From: Akkermansia muciniphila
Lineage (GTDB): Bacteria > Verrucomicrobiota > Verrucomicrobiia > Verrucomicrobiales > V1-33
DNA: 61,270 bases
Assembly: GCA_945861415.1 (NCBI GenBank)
Contig: CAMAUV010000027.1
Coordinates: 1-61,270, forward strand
Reading direction: 5' to 3'
Position 1 is the stretch's first letter, and every line of letters starts with the position of its first letter. The position numbers and the translations under genes are program-made. Below the pieces are notes generated by a model. That model made no database searches, was not told the origin of the DNA, and was given only the letters and a program-made list of their open reading frames with translations. Positions 16,420 to 25,829 of the stretch are shown piece by piece.

Positions 16420-16493
16420 GGCCGGAAAATTTTGCCAAAAATTGCTGGCCTGATTATTTTGGATGTATTAAGTATCCTGTAACTTTTCCGGCC
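16420..16493. repeat. Perfect 10-bp inverted repeat upstream of the histidine kinase
   Basis: GGCCGGAAAA at 16420-16429 is matched by TTTTCCGGCC at 16484-16493. The ~54-bp interval is AT-rich and contains a smaller GGAT/ATCC palindrome. It sits 48 bp before the chosen kinase start. It could be a long hairpin in the 5' leader or a pair of operator half-sites; nothing in the sequence decides between these. Confidence 0.55.
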
Positions 16494-16541
16494 CGCCTCA
16501 ACCGCCAACCGACCACCCCTTTGACCTCGCCACAACCCAAT

Positions 16542-18422
16542 ATGCCCTCCCTAGAGCGCATCATGGCTGTAAACCACCATCTGCGCACCGCACTCGATCA
16601 GGTGAGTGATGCGGTGATCGTGGTTGAAGCCGCGCCACTTTCTGCGCTGGGGCCGCGCATCGTGTATGCCAATGAGGCCATGGCGCAAGCCACCGGCGTC
16701 AATGTCGGGAGTCTGACGCGGGTCCCGCTGGGAGCGCTGTGTGACGAGAAGGATCTCCCACGGCTCACTGCCTGCATGACTTCCGCAGGTCCGACTGGAC
16801 TTAAGACGAACGCGCTGCTGAGTCATTTGGAGGGATACTCCACGCCTTGTGTGTGGTCGGCGTTGCCTGTGCAAGATGGCAACGGAGTGTTGCTCAATTA
16901 CATCCTGACGGCGCGACCGGTGAAGGCCAGTGAACTGGGGCAAGCGCATGGATTCCACGGGGATGGGCCGCCGCCGAGTCCGGATGAGTATCAGCAGGAT
17001 TTGGTGGAGACCATTCGCGATACTGCTAGGTATGTGGCGCATGAATTCAACAATGCGCTGACGGCCATTCTGCTGCCGGTGCAAATCACGATCCGTCAGT
17101 TGCCGGATGGAGGAGATCTCCACAGCAAGCTGCAGGTGGCCTATGAATCTGCACGCCGTGCTGCGGATTTGGCGAAAGACTTTTTGGACTGCTTCCGTCC
17201 GCGCCCGGCCATGCGTGAGCGTTGCAGGTTGGACGGACTGCTGGGCCGGGCAATGCGTCTGGCAACTTGCGCGCAAAATGTGAACTGGTCCATGGAGGTA
17301 GCGGAGGATCTCTTTGAAGCGGAGGTGGACTCCAATCAGATCGAGCGGGTGATTTTCAATCTGGTGCGCAATGCGTGTCAGGCCATGCCGGGCGGCGGCA
17401 AGTTGCTGGTGAAGGCCACGAATACGCTGGTCACCGCGTCTGAGGGGCATGAACTCGCGCCAGGCAATTACGTTCACATTTCGGTGCGCGACTGGGGTCC
17501 TGGGATTCCGGCGGAGCACATGCCGCACCTGTTCCACAGTTGCTTCACTACAAAATCAAACGGCAACGGCTGCGGGCTGCCCATCTGTCATCAGATCATC
17601 CGCGAGCATGGCGGTGACATCTATGTGAAGAGCCGGCCTAATGTAGGTACGGCTTTCCTGATTTTCATTCCCGCGGCGCAGGCTCCTCACCCTGCGGCTT
17701 CCGCTCCCGCGGCCGTTCCTTCGCCAGATCCCGTCCCGGCGCTGGTAATGGCGCCAGTTCACGCTGCTGCGGCAGTGACACACTTCTGGGCGCAGCTTGC
17801 TGAGGGGAGTGCGCATGGAGAGGCGCTCAACGCGGCACCGCGGGCCGCCACGGTGGCGTTGCCGCCGCTATTGCCGGCGACGGTGGCTCCAATCGCATCG
17901 CCGATTCAGCCTGTCGTGGCCACTAGTTTTGTCCCGTTGGCAACACTGGCGCCTCCGGTCTCCGCAACGCCCGCGCCCGCACCCGCTCAACAGACTCCGG
18001 CACCGAAATTCCCAGTGACAGACTCCGGCTCCAATGAGCCTGCGCCTTCTATGCTGGTGGTCGATGACGAAGACGGCGTTCGCCGTGCCGTCAGCCAGAT
18101 CGGTAATGCGTATGGATTTGAAGTGAACACTGCCGCCAACAGCGAAGATGGGTTGCAAGCCTATCGCGAACGGCTCAATACCCGCCGCCCTTACGACACG
18201 GTGCTCCTTGACATCAATCTGCGCGGTAGCCTCAACGGTGTAGAAGTTTTTGCCGCGATCCGCCGCATTGATCCCGGGGCTACCGTTATTGCTACCAGCG
18301 GACAGTATTCTGATGCGGACATCGACCGCTATGCGCAGCTCGGCTTCGCCGGCTTCCTGCCCAAGCCATTTACGCTCGAGGACTTTGACCAAATCGTGGG
18401 CGAAGTGCTCACCCCACAATAG
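16542..18422 (+). CDS. Hybrid sensor histidine kinase with C-terminal receiver
   Basis: The 626-residue cytoplasmic kinase has an N-terminal PAS-like domain (QVSDAVIVVEA, IVYANEAMAQATG). A HisKA-like H-box VAHEFNNALTAILLP follows, with His at about residue 167. The ATPase has N-box FNLVRNACQAMPGGG, G1 VRDWGPGIP and G2 NGCGLPICHQII. A ~130-residue Pro/Ala linker leads to a receiver (MLVVDDEDGVRRA) with phospho-Asp in TVLLDINLRG at about residue 557. It has no membrane segments, so it senses an internal signal or acts with partners. No separate response regulator is adjacent. I chose the ATG at 16542; a TTG at 16521 and an ATG at 16563 are alternatives. Confidence 0.92.
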   Translation: MPSLERIMAVNHHLRTALDQVSDAVIVVEAAPLSALGPRIVYANEAMAQATGVNVGSLTRVPLGALCDEKDLPRLTACMTSAGPTGLKTNALLSHLEGYSTPCVWSALPVQDGNGVLLNYILTARPVKASELGQAHGFHGDGPPPSPDEYQQDLVETIRDTARYVAHEFNNALTAILLPVQITIRQLPDGGDLHSKLQVAYESARRAADLAKDFLDCFRPRPAMRERCRLDGLLGRAMRLATCAQNVNWSMEVAEDLFEAEVDSNQIERVIFNLVRNACQAMPGGGKLLVKATNTLVTASEGHELAPGNYVHISVRDWGPGIPAEHMPHLFHSCFTTKSNGNGCGLPICHQIIREHGGDIYVKSRPNVGTAFLIFIPAAQAPHPAASAPAAVPSPDPVPALVMAPVHAAAAVTHFWAQLAEGSAHGEALNAAPRAATVALPPLLPATVAPIASPIQPVVATSFVPLATLAPPVSATPAPAPAQQTPAPKFPVTDSGSNEPAPSMLVVDDEDGVRRAVSQIGNAYGFEVNTAANSEDGLQAYRERLNTRRPYDTVLLDINLRGSLNGVEVFAAIRRIDPGATVIATSGQYSDADIDRYAQLGFAGFLPKPFTLEDFDQIVGEVLTPQ

Positions 18423-18572
18423 GCATCTGAGTTAGTAGATTTCAGGGCAAGTCTCCGGGGCTGCCAATTTGAGCCTTCACACTGAACCGAAACCGTGAAT
18501 AGGATACGCCGCGAAGGCGGGGAGGGGGAGGGAATAGGCTCCGAGTGCCAGCGGCAAATCCCCATTTGACGG

Positions 18573-18619
18573 ATCTGGATAGAGAGAACATATCAACGCA
18601 TCCAGATTTGTAAATGCGT
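18573..18619 (+). promoter_or_regulatory. Leader with two competing hairpins upstream of ahcY
   Basis: In the 275-bp gap before ahcY, ATCTGGAT (18573-18580) pairs perfectly with ATCCAGAT (18600-18607). ACGCAT (18596-18601) pairs perfectly with ATGCGT (18614-18619). The two helices share bases 18600-18601 and interleave, so they form a pseudoknot or compete as alternative structures. A further CGCC/GGCG hairpin lies near 18488. This could be an expression switch for S-adenosylhomocysteine hydrolase. The conserved core of the known SAH riboswitch was not found. The rest of the gap contains no gene. Confidence 0.4.
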
Positions 18620-18697
18620 CCTCATTTCGCCGGTATCCGTTTCCCATTTGTATCCCTTCCGATCTCACCCCCAACCTAATACCAATTACAACCGCCC

Positions 18698-20137
18698 ATG
18701 AGCACTACTACACTTCCATTAAAAGTCACTGATTACCTCGTTGCCGATATGGCCCTCGCCGACTGGGGCCGCAAAGAAATTGACATCGCCGAGAAGGAGA
18801 TGCCCGGCTTGATGGCCATCCGTGAGCGCTACGCCAAGGACAAGCCGCTCGCCGGAGTCCGCATCACCGGCAGCCTGCACATGACCATACAGACGGCGGT
18901 CCTCATTGAGACCCTAACAGACCTCGGGGCCACCGTCCGCTGGGCGAGTTGTAACATTTTTTCCACGCAGGACCACGCCGCCGCCGCTGTCGCCGCTGCA
19001 GGCATTCCTGTCTTCGCATGGAAAGGTGAGACGCTCGAGGAATACTGGGACTGCACATGGAAAGCTATTGTCGACCCGAACGGCAAAGGGCCGCAGATGG
19101 TCGTGGACGACGGTGGCGATGTCACACTATTCCTCCACAAAGGCTACGAACTCGAAGAGGGCGACCGCTGGATCGATTCCCCCTCCGGTTCCCACGAGGA
19201 AAAGGTTATCAAAGACCTCCTCCGAAACATCAACTCAGAGAACCCGTTCATTTTCCACGAACTCGTTAAGGATTGGAAAGGCGTCAGTGAAGAAACAACC
19301 ACCGGTGTTCACCGCCTCTACAAGTTGGCGGAAGTCGGCAAGCTTCTGGTGCCCGCATTCAATGTGAACGACAGCGTCACGAAGTCCAAGTTCGACAACC
19401 TCTACGGCTGTCGCCATTCGCTCGTGGATGGTCTCAACCGAGCCCTCGACGTCATGATCTCAGGTAAGGTCGCAGTTGTTTGTGGCTATGGTGATGTGGG
19501 CAAAGGTAGCGCTCAGTCTCTGCGTGGTCAGGGCGCTCGGGTAATCGTCACCGAAATTGATCCGATCAACGCGCTACAAGCTGCGATGGAAGGATTTGAA
19601 GTCACCACCATTGAAGACACTCTCAGTCGCGCCGACATCTACGTCACAACCACCGGCAACAAGGACGTCATTACCGTCGAGCACATGGCAAAGATGAAAG
19701 ATCAGGCATGCGTCGCGAACATTGGCCACTTCGACAACGAAATCCAAGTGGACAAACTCAACAGCCTTTCAAACGTTCAGCGCCTCAACATTAAGCCCCA
19801 GCTTGATCGCTATACGTTCCCCACGGGTAACAGCATTTACATGCTCGCTGAAGGCCGCCTCGTCAATCTCGGGTGCGCCACCGGACATCCGTCGTTCGTG
19901 ATGTCCACCAGCTTCTCCAATCAGGTGCTTGCACAACTCGATCTCTGGAAAAACCGCGCCAACTATGAGGCCGAAGGCCCCATGGTCCGCGTGCTGCCAA
20001 AGAAGCTGGACGAAGAAGTTGCCCGCCTCCATCTTGAGAAAATCGGTGTCAAGCTTACATTGCTTAGCAAAGAGCAGGCAGACTACATCGGCGTGCAGGT
20101 GGACGGTCCCTACAAGCCAGAGCACTACCGTTACTAA
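18698..20137 (+). CDS. ahcY: S-adenosylhomocysteine hydrolase
   Basis: This enzyme cleaves S-adenosylhomocysteine to adenosine and homocysteine, clearing the product of SAM-dependent methylations. The 479-residue sequence shows [19 protein letters not shown] start, substrate-site segments [16 protein letters not shown] and [13 protein letters not shown], the NAD-binding [10 protein letters not shown], and the C-terminal [18 protein letters not shown] with the conserved closing KPEHYRY. Length is that of the longer bacterial form with the ~40-residue insert. It is flanked by a structured leader and a strong terminator, so it is probably a single-gene transcript. Confidence 0.98.
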   Translation: MSTTTLPLKVTDYLVADMALADWGRKEIDIAEKEMPGLMAIRERYAKDKPLAGVRITGSLHMTIQTAVLIETLTDLGATVRWASCNIFSTQDHAAAAVAAAGIPVFAWKGETLEEYWDCTWKAIVDPNGKGPQMVVDDGGDVTLFLHKGYELEEGDRWIDSPSGSHEEKVIKDLLRNINSENPFIFHELVKDWKGVSEETTTGVHRLYKLAEVGKLLVPAFNVNDSVTKSKFDNLYGCRHSLVDGLNRALDVMISGKVAVVCGYGDVGKGSAQSLRGQGARVIVTEIDPINALQAAMEGFEVTTIEDTLSRADIYVTTTGNKDVITVEHMAKMKDQACVANIGHFDNEIQVDKLNSLSNVQRLNIKPQLDRYTFPTGNSIYMLAEGRLVNLGCATGHPSFVMSTSFSNQVLAQLDLWKNRANYEAEGPMVRVLPKKLDEEVARLHLEKIGVKLTLLSKEQADYIGVQVDGPYKPEHYRY

Positions 20138-20170
20138 GTAGGTTGAATTCCAGCGTTACCAAGCATTCAC

Positions 20171-20205
20171 AGCGGGCAGCTCAAATGGGCTGCCCGCTTT
20201 CTTAT
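20171..20205. terminator. Bidirectional intrinsic terminator between ahcY and pgi
   Basis: AGCGGGCAGC and GCTGCCCGCT form a perfect 10-bp GC-rich stem with an 8-nt loop, followed by TTCTTATTT on the plus strand. It lies 33 bp after the ahcY stop and between two convergent genes, so it may serve both directions, although the minus-strand side lacks a clear T-tract. Confidence 0.85.
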
Positions 20206-20291
20206 TTGGCCTGTCCCGTGATTTTCGCAGCCTTCTGCCCGCTAGTATCTGAGCCGGAGGCCTTAAGTGGCGACCATCCATCGTGCAGGTA

Positions 20292-21866
20292 TTATTTTTG
20301 AAACTTGTCTGTAGCAGGTCCTGAACCAGCAAGGCGAGTGGCGCCGGAGTTTGCCGCGAGGTGAATGAGGCAGTGATACGCGTCTTCGGGATCAATGCCT
20401 GCATGCTTTGCCACCTGGTCTGCGGCGGAAGGGGTAGAGGATAGCGCGGCTTTGGTTTTACCGAGGATATTGAGAAACTCGCCGGCGGCCTTTTTGCCGG
20501 CTTCAACTCCGGGCTGGTGGTAGGCGTTCACGTTTACAAGAGATGCGTAGAAGGTCACCGCGCGCTCGAAGGCTGCAATGACCATGCCCAGTGTGAAGGC
20601 ATTCACCTCCGGCAGACTGATGGTCATGTTCTCGCGTCCGTTCTCATAGAGGGCCCGGCGCGTGCCGCGCAGGAATCCCTGCAGGTAGTCGGCGCAAGTG
20701 TTGCCAGAGTCATCAACCGCGCTGTCGCGGCCCTGAGCGGCACGCACTTCGATGAAGGTTGCAAAGAAGTTGTTCACTCCGTCGCGGAGTTGCTGAACGT
20801 AGGCGTGCTGGTCGGTGGAGCCCTTGTTGCCATATACGGAGATGCCCTGACAGACCTTTTTGCCGCTGCGGTCCAGCTCTTTACCAAGAGATTCCATCAC
20901 GAGCTGCTGGAGGTATTTGCTCAGGAGCACGAGCCTGTCCTTGTAGGGCAGGATGACCATGTCCTTGGTGCCTCTGCCTTTGCCAGCGTGAAACCACATC
21001 AGCGCGAGCATCATGGAAACATTCTGCCGCGCGGGCAGGTTGCGCGTCTTTTTATCCATGGCTGCGGCCCCGGCGAGGAACTGATCCACATCCACACCCT
21101 GCAACGCAGCGGGGATGAGGCCTACGGTGCTCATAATCGAAGTGCGCCCGCCTACCCAGTCGGTCATCGGGAAAATGCGCAGCCACTTCTCTTTTTTCGC
21201 CGTGGCTTCCAGTTTGCTTTTGATACCGCCTTTTGCGGTACCTGTGACAGCCACCGCGTGACGGTGGAAATCGAGCCCGGCGTCTTCATAGGCGGCTTTG
21301 GCCTCCAACATGCCGTTGCGCGTCTCCGGGGTGCCGCCGCTTTTTGAGATCACAATGGCCAGCGTTTTGGTAAGGTCTTTGCCGATGGAGCCCAGCACAC
21401 GTTGCAATCCGTTAGGGTCCGTGTTGTCGAGGAAGTGTGTGTGCACCGGAGCCTTCCAGTCATCCACGAGGGCATCAGCGACAAGCTGGGGGCCAAGTGC
21501 GGATCCACCGATGCCGATGATGAGAATACGTTTGAACTTCCCGCCGTTTTGCGGTGCGAGCTTTCCGGAGTGAACTTCGGAAGCGAACTTCTTGGCATCG
21601 GCAATGTTTTTGCGGATGCCAGCCTGCAGTTCTTTGGGTGCCATTGCCGGGGAGCGCAGCCAGTAGTGGCCCACCATGCGGTCCTCGTCCTTGTTCACTT
21701 TGGCCCCGCCTTCGAGCTTCTGTAGCTCCCTCATCGCCGACTTCACTTTTGGAGCCATTTTTGTAAGAAAGGTGCCGGGGAATTTCATGCAACTCACGTC
21801 GAGTGAGATGCCGAGGTCGTCGTAGCGGATGAGGTGTGTGCAGTAGCGTTGCCAGTGGCTGGTCAT
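20292..21866 (-). CDS. pgi: Glucose-6-phosphate isomerase
   Basis: A cytoplasmic glycolytic enzyme of 524 residues interconverting glucose-6-P and fructose-6-P. The SIS-fold phosphate loops are seen in IIGIGGSALGPQLVADAL and VISKSGGTPETRNGM. MTDWVGGRTSIMSTVGLI, YGNKGSTDQHAYVQQL and the late GKKAAGEFL are further PGI signatures. I chose the ATG at 21866 (MTSHWQRYCTHLIRYD); an in-frame start at 21917 adds 17 residues unlike homologues. The sequence is of the less common bacterial PGI subgroup, shorter than E. coli Pgi. The 133-bp gap to 22000 holds divergent promoters at most. Confidence 0.95.
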   Translation of the reverse strand: MTSHWQRYCTHLIRYDDLGISLDVSCMKFPGTFLTKMAPKVKSAMRELQKLEGGAKVNKDEDRMVGHYWLRSPAMAPKELQAGIRKNIADAKKFASEVHSGKLAPQNGGKFKRILIIGIGGSALGPQLVADALVDDWKAPVHTHFLDNTDPNGLQRVLGSIGKDLTKTLAIVISKSGGTPETRNGMLEAKAAYEDAGLDFHRHAVAVTGTAKGGIKSKLEATAKKEKWLRIFPMTDWVGGRTSIMSTVGLIPAALQGVDVDQFLAGAAAMDKKTRNLPARQNVSMMLALMWFHAGKGRGTKDMVILPYKDRLVLLSKYLQQLVMESLGKELDRSGKKVCQGISVYGNKGSTDQHAYVQQLRDGVNNFFATFIEVRAAQGRDSAVDDSGNTCADYLQGFLRGTRRALYENGRENMTISLPEVNAFTLGMVIAAFERAVTFYASLVNVNAYHQPGVEAGKKAAGEFLNILGKTKAALSSTPSAADQVAKHAGIDPEDAYHCLIHLAANSGATRLAGSGPATDKFQK

Positions 21867-21999
21867 GTTGGAGGGAGGTCGTTGAATTGAGTGAGTCCCG
21901 CTAGTGAGCAGGATCAATGACTCAAGTCTATCGAACTCCTTCCTCTCGCGGTGTCATGCGCGAAATCGGCTCAGATTTTCCCTAGCATGAGGCGGGATT

Positions 22000-22746
22000 A
22001 TGATGATGGGGACCGTCACGGATAACCTCCTGCGCATGTCCGAACTGGTTCCTGCCGCCCGCTTTTACTGCCGCGAAGAGGTGGACGCTTTTCTGGAACT
22101 GGCTATCGAATCCGGTATGCGCGCATTGTTACTTGAACCGGAACAGGTGGGCCGGGGTTTTGATATATTGCTCGGGGAGGTAGAGCGCATGGTGGCCTTT
22201 GCGGGGATGCTCCATCCGGATGACTGGGAGGCCATGGAAACGCGGCTGGAGGCCGTTTTGGAATTGGACCCGCTCGACCCTGTGGCGGCGAGTCCCGCTC
22301 CGGAGTTGCAGGCTTTGCTGGCTGGGCCGCGGGATGCCAACCTTCCGGAGCGCGCGGTGGCCCGAAAAGTGCTCGCAGTGCTGCCGCCAGAAGCGGTCCT
22401 GCAGACCGCGGCGTCGCTGGATGTCCATAAGCAGGGAGACGAAAAACTGGGCGGCTGGCTCACGATGATAGCCGTGCTGTCCTCACGCATTTTCATCGGG
22501 CTCATGCTGGCACTCGCAAAACCGTGGGGCGTCTATCATTTGTGCGCCTACGGCCTGACTCCCAGGAGCGGTGCTGAGGGCATTCATCGCGAGGCGATGG
22601 AATATCGAGTCGATCCATTCGCGGCTCCGGTGAAAAGTCTGTTTCCGCTGATCTTTCCGTTTCCGGCGACGCTGGCCGTGATCATTTCCCGCCGCCGCCT
22701 GAAGGATGGCCGGGTGCGCAGGATGTTTCCGCGCGCGCAGCGCTAG
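22000..22746 (+). CDS. Hypothetical protein with a possible membrane segment
   Basis: The 248-residue product has an acidic helical first half (REEVDAFLELAIESG, LGEVERMVAFAGML) and a more hydrophobic second half with GWLTMIAVLSSRIFIGLMLA and SLFPLIFPFPATLAVII, which could be one or two membrane-associated helices. It ends in a basic tail (SRRRLKDGRVRRMF). No signal peptide and no family I recognise. It is divergent from pgi. The 225-bp gap that follows carries a GGGG/CCCC hairpin around TTCGAA near 22932 that may end its transcript. Confidence 0.6.
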   Translation: MMMGTVTDNLLRMSELVPAARFYCREEVDAFLELAIESGMRALLLEPEQVGRGFDILLGEVERMVAFAGMLHPDDWEAMETRLEAVLELDPLDPVAASPAPELQALLAGPRDANLPERAVARKVLAVLPPEAVLQTAASLDVHKQGDEKLGGWLTMIAVLSSRIFIGLMLALAKPWGVYHLCAYGLTPRSGAEGIHREAMEYRVDPFAAPVKSLFPLIFPFPATLAVIISRRRLKDGRVRRMFPRAQR

Positions 22747-22971
22747 GTCTGCTGGTGGGTTCGAATGCCGGCAACGGCTCCAACAGCGGATTTATCCTCC
22801 AGCTTTCCAATTTCCCGATGACTCCGGACAGACACCTTCTTACTCCTTCCTATGACCCACGCTTCCGTTTCTGGCGCCGTGCCCCCTAGGAAGCAAATTC
22901 CTCGTTTGCGGTCGTAAACTCTATTGATGGGGGGCTTCGAACCCCGATTTATTTAAAAAATTTCGCTCGCT

Positions 22972-24333
22972 ATGACCAACAAAAGTATCACCCGCCGTCG
23001 TTTTCTTGAATCTTCCGGAAAAGCCACGGCCAGCCTAGCTGCAGGGGCTGCGTTGCTCAGTGTTCCGCAGCGTGCCCGGGCGCAGAGCGCGGGCGATCAA
23101 CTCGTGCTGGCACTGATTGGTGCCGGCGGGCGCGGCGCGGCTCATGCCATGGGCATGGCGCAGTTGCCCGGGGTGGAGTTCAAATATGTCTGCGATATCT
23201 GGAAGGATCGCGGCGCGGGCATCATGGGGGATCTCGCGAAGATACAGAAGTGCGCTCCGCAGCGAATTTCCGACATGCGGGTCGCGCTCGATGATAAGGA
23301 GGTCGATGCCGTGGTCATTGCCACGCCGGAACACTGGCACGCGCTGGCCACCGTCTGGGCCTGCCAAGCGGGCAAGGATGTTTATGTGGAGAAAAACCCG
23401 TCGAACTCCATCTGGGAGGGACGCAAGATGGTCGAGGCGGCGCGGAAGTATCACCGCATCGTGCAGGTGGGATTTCAGAATCGCAGCGGCCCGTATGCGG
23501 CTTCGGCGCGGGAGTATATCGCCGGCGGGAAGCTGGGGGACATCGTGCATGTGAAGGTTTATAACATGCTCAGCGGCGCGAAGTGGGAGCCCAAGCCGGA
23601 CGGCGAGGCGCCCGCAGGCCTCGACTGGGACGCGTGGCTCGGGCCCGCACCCGAGGTGTCTTACAATCCGGGACGCCACCTAGACTGGCACCCATGGTGG
23701 GACTACAAAGGGGGCACGCTCGCGGATGACGCCAGCCACCAGCTCGACCTGACCCGCATGGCGCTGGGCGATCCGCCTCATCCAAAGTCGGTCCTCTGCA
23801 TCGGCGGCAACTACGCCTTCAAATCCCAGCGGCAGGTGCCGGAGTTCCAGTGCATCACCTATGATTACGGCGATTTTTCGATGACATGCGAAAGCGGCAA
23901 CGCGACAGGGTACCTCAGCAAGTTTTCAGGTGACGTCCGCTACGGCGACAAGTGGCCGCACTGGCCGACCGCCGCGACCCGCGTGGAAATCTACGGTACC
24001 AAGGCGCTGATGTATCTCGGGCGGCACGGCTGCGGCTGGCAGGTCGTGGCCGAGGGCGGCAGGGTGATCGACCAAGACAAGGGCTACTTTCCTGACAAAT
24101 GGCATCAGCCGAACTTCATCGATTGCCTGCGTTCGCGGAAGCAGCCGAACTCCGACATCGAGCAGGCCCACCACAGCGCCTGCTTGGTGCATATGGCCAA
24201 CACCTCCTACCGCGTCGGCCAGAAGCAACTGATGTTCGATGGCGCGACGGAACACTTCAGCAACAACGACGCCGCCAATGCGCTCCTCAAACCGGCGTAT
24301 CGGAATCATTACCGTATTCCGGAGGCGGTGTGA
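22972..24333 (+). CDS. Exported Gfo/Idh/MocA-family oxidoreductase (1)
   Basis: The 453-residue NAD(P)-dependent oxidoreductase carries a Tat-type signal (TRRRFLESSGKATASLAAGA...RARA), a Rossmann motif LALIGAGGRGAAHAMG, the signature EHWHALATVWACQAGKDVYVEK (the usual EKP is EKN here), and a GFO C-terminal alpha/beta domain (GLDWDAWLGPAP, DDASHQLDLTRMALGD). Exported members of this family are abundant in Planctomycetes and Verrucomicrobia and act on sugars or glycosides, including redox-assisted glycosidases. It is the first gene of the long plus-strand series, with a short AT-rich leader (TTTATTTAAAAAATTT) in front. The next oxidoreductase starts 100 bp downstream. Confidence 0.92.
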   Translation: MTNKSITRRRFLESSGKATASLAAGAALLSVPQRARAQSAGDQLVLALIGAGGRGAAHAMGMAQLPGVEFKYVCDIWKDRGAGIMGDLAKIQKCAPQRISDMRVALDDKEVDAVVIATPEHWHALATVWACQAGKDVYVEKNPSNSIWEGRKMVEAARKYHRIVQVGFQNRSGPYAASAREYIAGGKLGDIVHVKVYNMLSGAKWEPKPDGEAPAGLDWDAWLGPAPEVSYNPGRHLDWHPWWDYKGGTLADDASHQLDLTRMALGDPPHPKSVLCIGGNYAFKSQRQVPEFQCITYDYGDFSMTCESGNATGYLSKFSGDVRYGDKWPHWPTAATRVEIYGTKALMYLGRHGCGWQVVAEGGRVIDQDKGYFPDKWHQPNFIDCLRSRKQPNSDIEQAHHSACLVHMANTSYRVGQKQLMFDGATEHFSNNDAANALLKPAYRNHYRIPEAV

Positions 24334-24433
24334 TAGCACGCGACTTTCAGACTATCAAAATCACTCTGATACACTTTGTCCTGCAGGCAGGCTAAACCGT
24401 CAATACCATATCAACTCAATCATATCCAACTTG

Positions 24434-25789
24434 ATGATACACCAATCCACCACCCGCCGCCGGCTGCTCGCGGCCTCCACCTTGAGCGCAGTACCGTTCT
24501 TACTCCCGTCGCATCTCTGGGCTGCGGACACGGCGCCTTCGAAGCGAATCACCATGGGCTTTATTGGGATGGGCATCCAGGGGCGGGGACTGCTGGGCGG
24601 ATTCCTCGGGGACCGTGAAGTCCAGGTGGTGGCGGTTTGCGACGTGGATACGAACCGGCGTGAAGCGGCAAAGAAGACCGTGGAGGGCGCCTACGGAGCA
24701 AACCGACCAGAGGGCTGGAAGGGGTGTGAAGCTTTCAACAACTATGAAGATCTGTTGGTCCGCACGGATATCGATGCGGTCTGCATCGCCACGCCGGACC
24801 ACTGGCATGCCATCATCGCCGTGGCGGCACTGAAGGCAGGGAAAGACATATACTGCGAGAAGCCACTGACGCATAACATCCACGAGGCCATCACGATCAT
24901 GGATACGGTGAAGGCCACTGGGCGGGTGCTGCAGACTGGCTCCATGCAGCGCTCGATGGCGGAATTCCGTATCGCTTGCGAACTGGTGCTTAATGGCGTG
25001 TTGGGGAAAATCAGCCACGTGCATGTGACCTTTAGCGGGCCCGGCCGTCCGAATGATTTGCCAGAGGAGGCTGCGGAGCCCGGGCTCGACTGGGACCGCT
25101 GGCTCGGGCCTGCTCCGCTGGCGAAATACAATTCTGCCTTGGCTCCACGCGGCGTGCATGGCCACTACCCCGCATGGCGGTCGTATTCGGAATACGGCGG
25201 GGGCGGCGTCGTGGACTTCGGTGCCCATCACCTAGATATAGCTCAGTGGGGACTGGGCGAGGAAGGGCCTGTGGCTATCAAGGCACCGCCAGGGGCCAGG
25301 GAAGCCTTCGCTGCAAAGAAGACCGAAGATTTGTTCGGCTGCGAACTCACCTACGCCAGCGGCGTGGTGGTCAAGCAAGTCCGTGGATTTGGTGTCGAGT
25401 TTTTTGGTGCCGATGGTGTGGTGCGGGTGGACCGGGGCAAATTCGAACTCTCCCTCGAAAAGAAGAAGGCCAGTGTAGACCCCGGCAATGCCGATGGCAT
25501 TGAGCGCCGGGCTCTCGCTGCCGAGAAGAATTTCCTCGGCGACGCCAAAGTGCGCCTTTACAAGAGCGCGAATCACCTGTCGGATTTCATTAAATGCGTG
25601 CGCAGCCGTCAAAAGCCTGTCGCCAGTGAAATCGCGGGTGGTAGCACGGCCATCGCCTGCCATCTCATAGGCATCGCGGGCCGCACCGCTACGGATATAA
25701 AATGGGATCCGGTGAAGCGCGAATTGGTCGGAAATGCCATCGACGCGAAGGAACTGACCCGCGAATACCGCGGCGCTTGGCGCCTGTGA
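24434..25789 (+). CDS. Exported Gfo/Idh/MocA-family oxidoreductase (2)
   Basis: A 451-residue companion of the preceding oxidoreductase, only moderately similar to it. It has a Tat-like signal (STTRRRLLAASTLSAVPFLL), Rossmann loop GFIGMGIQGRGLLGG, the family signature PDHWHAIIAVAALKAGKDIY, then CEKPLTHNI, and a substrate domain with GLDWDRWLGPAPLAKYN and GGGVVDFGAHHLDIAQWGLG. Unlike the first, it keeps the canonical EKP. The ATG at 24434 was chosen because it opens the signal; the frame extends upstream without homology. The pair may catalyse coupled sugar oxidation and reduction in the periplasm. Confidence 0.93.
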   Translation: MIHQSTTRRRLLAASTLSAVPFLLPSHLWAADTAPSKRITMGFIGMGIQGRGLLGGFLGDREVQVVAVCDVDTNRREAAKKTVEGAYGANRPEGWKGCEAFNNYEDLLVRTDIDAVCIATPDHWHAIIAVAALKAGKDIYCEKPLTHNIHEAITIMDTVKATGRVLQTGSMQRSMAEFRIACELVLNGVLGKISHVHVTFSGPGRPNDLPEEAAEPGLDWDRWLGPAPLAKYNSALAPRGVHGHYPAWRSYSEYGGGGVVDFGAHHLDIAQWGLGEEGPVAIKAPPGAREAFAAKKTEDLFGCELTYASGVVVKQVRGFGVEFFGADGVVRVDRGKFELSLEKKKASVDPGNADGIERRALAAEKNFLGDAKVRLYKSANHLSDFIKCVRSRQKPVASEIAGGSTAIACHLIGIAGRTATDIKWDPVKRELVGNAIDAKELTREYRGAWRL

Positions 25790-25829
25790 CCGTCCGTTGA
25801 GAAATCCGCCTCATTTCATTTCGTCGCCT

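Noticed and set aside
18423..18572. Known SAH or SAM riboswitch in the ahcY leader
   Set aside because: The conserved core sequences of these classes are not present; only unassigned hairpins remain.
22925..22960. tRNA T-arm-like hairpin GGGGTTCGAAGCCCC on the minus strand
   Set aside because: There is no anticodon or acceptor stem on either side; the flank is AT-rich leader sequence. It is at most a weak terminator.
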